From the NCBI GenBank assembly GCA_937959285.1, contig CALGAR010000134.1, forward strand, positions 1 through 64,000: a stretch of 64,000 nt of DNA, given 5' to 3'. Every line of letters begins with the position of its first letter. Position 1 is the stretch's first letter. This stretch comes from an uncultured Bryobacterales bacterium (GTDB taxonomy: Bacteria; Acidobacteriota; Terriglobia; Bryobacterales; Bryobacteraceae). The position numbers and the translations under genes are program-made. The notes beneath the pieces were generated by a model. It saw only the letters and a list, made by a program, of their open reading frames with translations. It had not been told where the DNA came from and searched no databases. Of this stretch, positions 61,315-64,000 are shown piece after piece.

Positions 61315-62009
61315 ATCCGCTCTCTCTGTGTGCGGCGCGCTGTCACAATAAACTGATAGGCGAAGAGCCGCTTCCACAGCCGCGCTGCATCATAGCAAAG
61401 GCGCTCCGCGAATCGCACAGGGAGCGTTCCGTCAAGCGAAGGCAGCGCGAGCCCAACGGGTATTCCGCTCGGGCGGCAGGTCTCGACGGAATAGCCTGTC
61501 GTCCGTAACAACTCCACCCAGCCATCCCATACGTAGAAGTGGAGGTGAGTGCGGTCAAACAAGCCCTTGTCGTGTTTAGGAAACCGCCCGAAGAGCACGT
61601 TCAGACGGAAATACAGGTTGCCACTGTTGGGCAGGGAAGCGATCAATTGTCCCTGCGGTTTCAGAACATCGCCGATTTGCCGCAAGATCTGAGCGGGGTT
61701 GCGGAGGTGCTCCAGGATATCGGCGCACAAGACGTAGTCGAAGCGGCCGGCCAAGGCAGGAATGCCGTTGTCAAGATCTGCGACTACGAGCTTGACGCGC
61801 GGAGGGAAGTCATCAGTGAATCCTCCCGGACGCTCAACCCCGGTGACTTCGTAACCTCGCTCTGCAAGGATTGCAGCAAGATATCCGTTGCCGCATCCGA
61901 GATCCAGCACGGTGCGGCCGCATCCGCTTTCTGGAAAGCTGCCGATCACCAGGCTGTGGCTGCTATACGGGCTCGTCTTTAGCTCGTAGTGCACGTCCAC
62001 GGCTGCCAT
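61311..62009 (-). CDS. Class I SAM-dependent methyltransferase
   Basis: A 232-residue Methyltransf_11/UbiE-like enzyme. VLDLGCGNGYLAAILAERGYEV contains SAM motif I (within the first 60 residues), DYVLCADILEHLRNP is motif II-III and LKPQGQLIASLPN the post-I strand. ATG 62009 (MAAVDVHYEL) is chosen over an extension to 62093 that lacks similarity. Substrate unknown; the operon context with GT2 suggests modification of a sugar or lipid-linked glycan. Divergent from the YprB-like gene, with 102 bases between starts. Confidence 0.86.
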   Translation of the reverse strand: MAAVDVHYELKTSPYSSHSLVIGSFPESGCGRTVLDLGCGNGYLAAILAERGYEVTGVERPGGFTDDFPPRVKLVVADLDNGIPALAGRFDYVLCADILEHLRNPAQILRQIGDVLKPQGQLIASLPNSGNLYFRLNVLFGRFPKHDKGLFDRTHLHFYVWDGWVELLRTTGYSVETCRPSGIPVGLALPSLDGTLPVRFAERLCYDAARLWKRLFAYQFIVTARRTQRERM

Positions 62010-62111
62010 TGAGCTTCCCAATATTGTGCATTTTGTCACAAACAAAACAAGGGCACCTTGAACTGTGTCCGCGCCGCAGTCTAATATTGGCAAAGAAACG
62101 GCGAAGGGTGC

Positions 62112-63365
62112 ATGCAGGATATCCAGGAACAGCTAGCCTTATTGCGACGTCGCATCGCCCGGATTGACCGCAAGTACAAGCACAAAGAGACGCCGCTTCC
62201 GCCTCCAAAGCCTGATCCTCGGCCGGCCCGTTACTTTATCGAGGAATGGTACGACGGCACAGAGGTAGAGACGGCCTGCGGACGACACTTCGAAACGGAA
62301 CGGCTGTACGAGAAACACCGGCGGCATGGGAGTGTCGACATCTCCAATCTCTGTGACCTCGCGCCTGATTTTCTGGGGGCTATCTCCGAAGGAACCGTGC
62401 CTGCGTGCCCGCCCTCGCGGTGGGCCTTCCTTGATACGGAAACGACGGGACTTGCCGGAGGTACGGGCACCTATGCCTTTCTTGTAGGCGTCGGGCGGAT
62501 TACTCCGGAAGGGTTTCGCGTCCGCCAGTTTTTCATGCGGGATCACGGCGAGGAGGCAAGCATGCTGACGGCTCTCAACGAGCACCTCTCCGGCTTCGAC
62601 ATCCTCATCACCTACAACGGCAAGGCCTACGACCAGCCGCTGCTTGAGACGCGCTTCCGCCTGGCCCGCACGCGGCCTCCCTTTGAACGCCTCCCGCACC
62701 TGGATCTTCTGTTTGGCGCCAGAAGGCTCTGGAAGTTACGTTTCGAGAGCTGCCGCCTGGTGGATCTGGAAAATCAGGTTCTCGGCGTCGAACGGCAGGG
62801 CGATCTGCCCGGGGAGATGATTCCGTACGTCTATTTCGAGTATCTTCGAACGCGGGAAGCGGCCAGGCTTGCACCCATCTTTCATCACAACTCGACGGAT
62901 ATTCTGACGCTGGCCTGCCTGACCGGCGTCGTTCCGACTGCCTTTCACTCGCCGGACGATGCTCCCTTGACACACGGCGCGGAGATGGTTGGCCTCGCCC
63001 GGTGGCTTCAAAAGATGGAGCGTTATGATGACGCCCTTGCACTGATGCGCCGGGCGGTGGATCGCGGATTGAACGACAATCTCTTGTTCCGCACGCTGTG
63101 GGACATCGCCGCGTTGGAAAAGAGGCTGGGACGTTCCGAGCTGGCCCTGGCCGTCTATGCCGACCTTGCCGAATCCAGGAACCCCTATTGTGTGGCCGCA
63201 CTGGAAGAGCTGGCCAAACACTACGAGCATCGCGAACGTAACGTTGGCATGGCGTTGGAAATGACGCGAAAGGCGCTCCGCATTCAGGAGACTCCCTCGC
63301 TTCTCCACCGGGAAGCGCGGCTTGCGCGACGCGCGGCCGCACCCCTCACGCGCCGGTTGCTATAG
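62112..63365 (+). CDS. YprB-like RNase H-fold exonuclease with C-terminal TPR-like helices
   Basis: A 417-residue protein. The region about 110-290 is an RNase_H_2/DEDD exonuclease: FLDTETTGLAGGTGTYAFL holds the first acidic pair, LITYNGKAYDQPLLETRF the second, and HHNSTDILTL the last aspartate. Helical repeats follow (about 295-400) with ALALMRRAVDRGLNDN and ALAVYADLAESRNP, a TPR pattern. Bacillus YprB proteins share this layout. The nucleic acid substrate is unknown. A TAATAT hexamer upstream of ATG 62112 may be its promoter. Confidence 0.88.
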   Translation: MQDIQEQLALLRRRIARIDRKYKHKETPLPPPKPDPRPARYFIEEWYDGTEVETACGRHFETERLYEKHRRHGSVDISNLCDLAPDFLGAISEGTVPACPPSRWAFLDTETTGLAGGTGTYAFLVGVGRITPEGFRVRQFFMRDHGEEASMLTALNEHLSGFDILITYNGKAYDQPLLETRFRLARTRPPFERLPHLDLLFGARRLWKLRFESCRLVDLENQVLGVERQGDLPGEMIPYVYFEYLRTREAARLAPIFHHNSTDILTLACLTGVVPTAFHSPDDAPLTHGAEMVGLARWLQKMERYDDALALMRRAVDRGLNDNLLFRTLWDIAALEKRLGRSELALAVYADLAESRNPYCVAALEELAKHYEHRERNVGMALEMTRKALRIQETPSLLHREARLARRAAAPLTRRLL

Positions 63366-63471
63366 CTTCCGGCTAGCCAAACAGAGGCAGGGGCCGTAAC
63401 GCGGCAGTCGGGTGGGCGTCCATCTCCAAGGGGAAGCGCCCTCACAAGGGCGGAACCTGCCAGGAGGGCTC

Positions 63472-64000
63472 ATGACTATCGCAAGACATGATCGCGTCCC
63501 GGTGCGAAATGTCGGTGATGTAGAACGGTTCGCATCTGCGATTGCAGGGGGAGGACTGATTGCTTACGGCATACACCGCCGCTCGTGGGGCGGACTCGCC
63601 ATGGCGGCATTCGGGAGCGAGCTCATCTACCGTGGTGTTACCGGCTACTGTCCGGGCTACCAGTTGCTTGGGATCCATACCGCCGAGAGAGATGCCCATA
63701 TCGCCGTGCCTTATGAGACGGGACTTCGAGTGGAGGGTACCGTCGTAGTCAAGCGGCCGGCCGCGGACTTGTATCGCTACTGGCGTGATCTCCGTAACCT
63801 GCCGCAAGTGATGAAGCATATCAAGTCGGTCCAGGTCCTGGACGGCCGCCGGTCCCGCTGGGTTTCGAGAGGGCCGCTGGGAATGGACGTCACATGGGAC
63901 GCCGAGATTCACCACGAAGAACCCGACAGGATGATCGGATGGAGATCGTTGCCGGGTTCGCAGGTGGAGACTGCGGGGTCGGTACGGTTCCGCGAACTGC
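63472..64000 (+). CDS. SRPBCC/cyclase-type protein with N-terminal hydrophobic domain, cut by the window edge
   Basis: The first 176 codons of a gene running off the right edge. ATG 63472 has AGGAGG upstream. Residues about 15-65 form a DUF2892-like hydrophobic pair (ASAIAGGGLIAYGIH and GGLAMAAFGSELIYRG), then ETGLRVEGTVVVKRPAADLYRYWRDL begins a polyketide cyclase/SRPBCC fold, with DVTWDAEIHHEEPDRMIGW following. Such proteins are common in soil bacteria and bind hydrophobic ligands; function unknown. The 106 bases before it show no clear terminator for the YprB-like gene. Confidence 0.78.
   Translation, partial: MTIARHDRVPVRNVGDVERFASAIAGGGLIAYGIHRRSWGGLAMAAFGSELIYRGVTGYCPGYQLLGIHTAERDAHIAVPYETGLRVEGTVVVKRPAADLYRYWRDLRNLPQVMKHIKSVQVLDGRRSRWVSRGPLGMDVTWDAEIHHEEPDRMIGWRSLPGSQVETAGSVRFREL

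Overview
The window reads as a gene-dense, GC-rich bacterial chromosome, with about 60 protein genes in 64 kb and very short intergenic gaps. Gene content points to Acidobacteriota, perhaps the Solibacter/Bryobacter side. The clues are an ECF sigma factor of the ACID_X6 type, a CRTAC (FG-GAP plus ASPIC/UnbV) protein next to a TPR protein, Tat-exported Gfo/Idh/MocA and phosphotriesterase-like proteins, a CcmD-like small protein, split glycine decarboxylase subunits and large GT-C type membrane proteins. This assignment is an inference from families; no rRNA or other phylogenetic marker was available to confirm it. I saw no transposase, integrase, phage module, CRISPR array or tRNA.

Layout. 1-6.4 kb: a truncated LysW-like zinc ribbon, xseA with a large membrane protein, and glnA (type I glutamine synthetase with a clear promoter and intrinsic terminator). 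6.5-9.7 kb: a phytanoyl-CoA-dioxygenase-like oxygenase, a CRTAC protein and a convergent TPR protein. 9.7-17.8 kb: a long minus-strand run of sugar ABC transporter rbsA/rbsC, a structured intergenic RNA candidate, deoC, a GAF-GAF-SpoIIE phosphatase, lysA, a 51-residue CcmD-like protein and an enolase-superfamily dehydratase. 17.9-25.8 kb: a GH13_18 sugar phosphorylase, a small membrane protein, an ECF sigma factor, bacterioferritin with a candidate operator, an NtrC/NtrB-like two-component pair and an OmpA-family lipoprotein. 26-30.4 kb: the glycine cleavage operon gcvT-gcvH-gcvPA-gcvPB behind a good promoter. 30.4-36.2 kb: envelope genes (GT39-like, GT9, periplasmic DsbD-N domain, TlpA, parvulin, BON) plus a small HExxH protein.

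36.2-42.9 kb: MocA-type oxidoreductase, phosphotriesterase-like protein, CheY/CheX/CheW, tartrate/isopropylmalate-type dehydrogenase divergent from an SDR, and a heavy-metal-binding-domain protein. 42.9-46.9 kb: a tight operon xseB-ispA-tlyA-nadK-gltP whose members overlap by 4-16 bases. 46.9-51.7 kb: a second overlapping operon of bPH2 protein, SDR, sugar-binding lipoprotein, POT peptide transporter and Ldh2-type dehydrogenase. 51.9-56 kb: UDP-galactopyranose mutase, a 51-residue acidic protein, a DUF2520-like protein and uvrB. 56-62 kb: an operon of methyltransferase, GT2, a large membrane protein, glpD and a BrkB-family protein. 62-64 kb: a YprB-like exonuclease with helical repeats and a truncated SRPBCC membrane protein.

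Most of the region is housekeeping and envelope metabolism. The points that most deserve a second look are the structured RNA at 15088-15268, the repeated -10-like hexamer set 5-8 bases before start codons that lack Shine-Dalgarno sequences (probable leaderless genes), the orphan CcmD-like protein, a paired palindrome flanking the bfr -10, the long out-of-frame overlap between tlpA and a stand-alone DsbD-N domain, and the small HExxH protein. I did not find a convincing wholly new multi-gene system.
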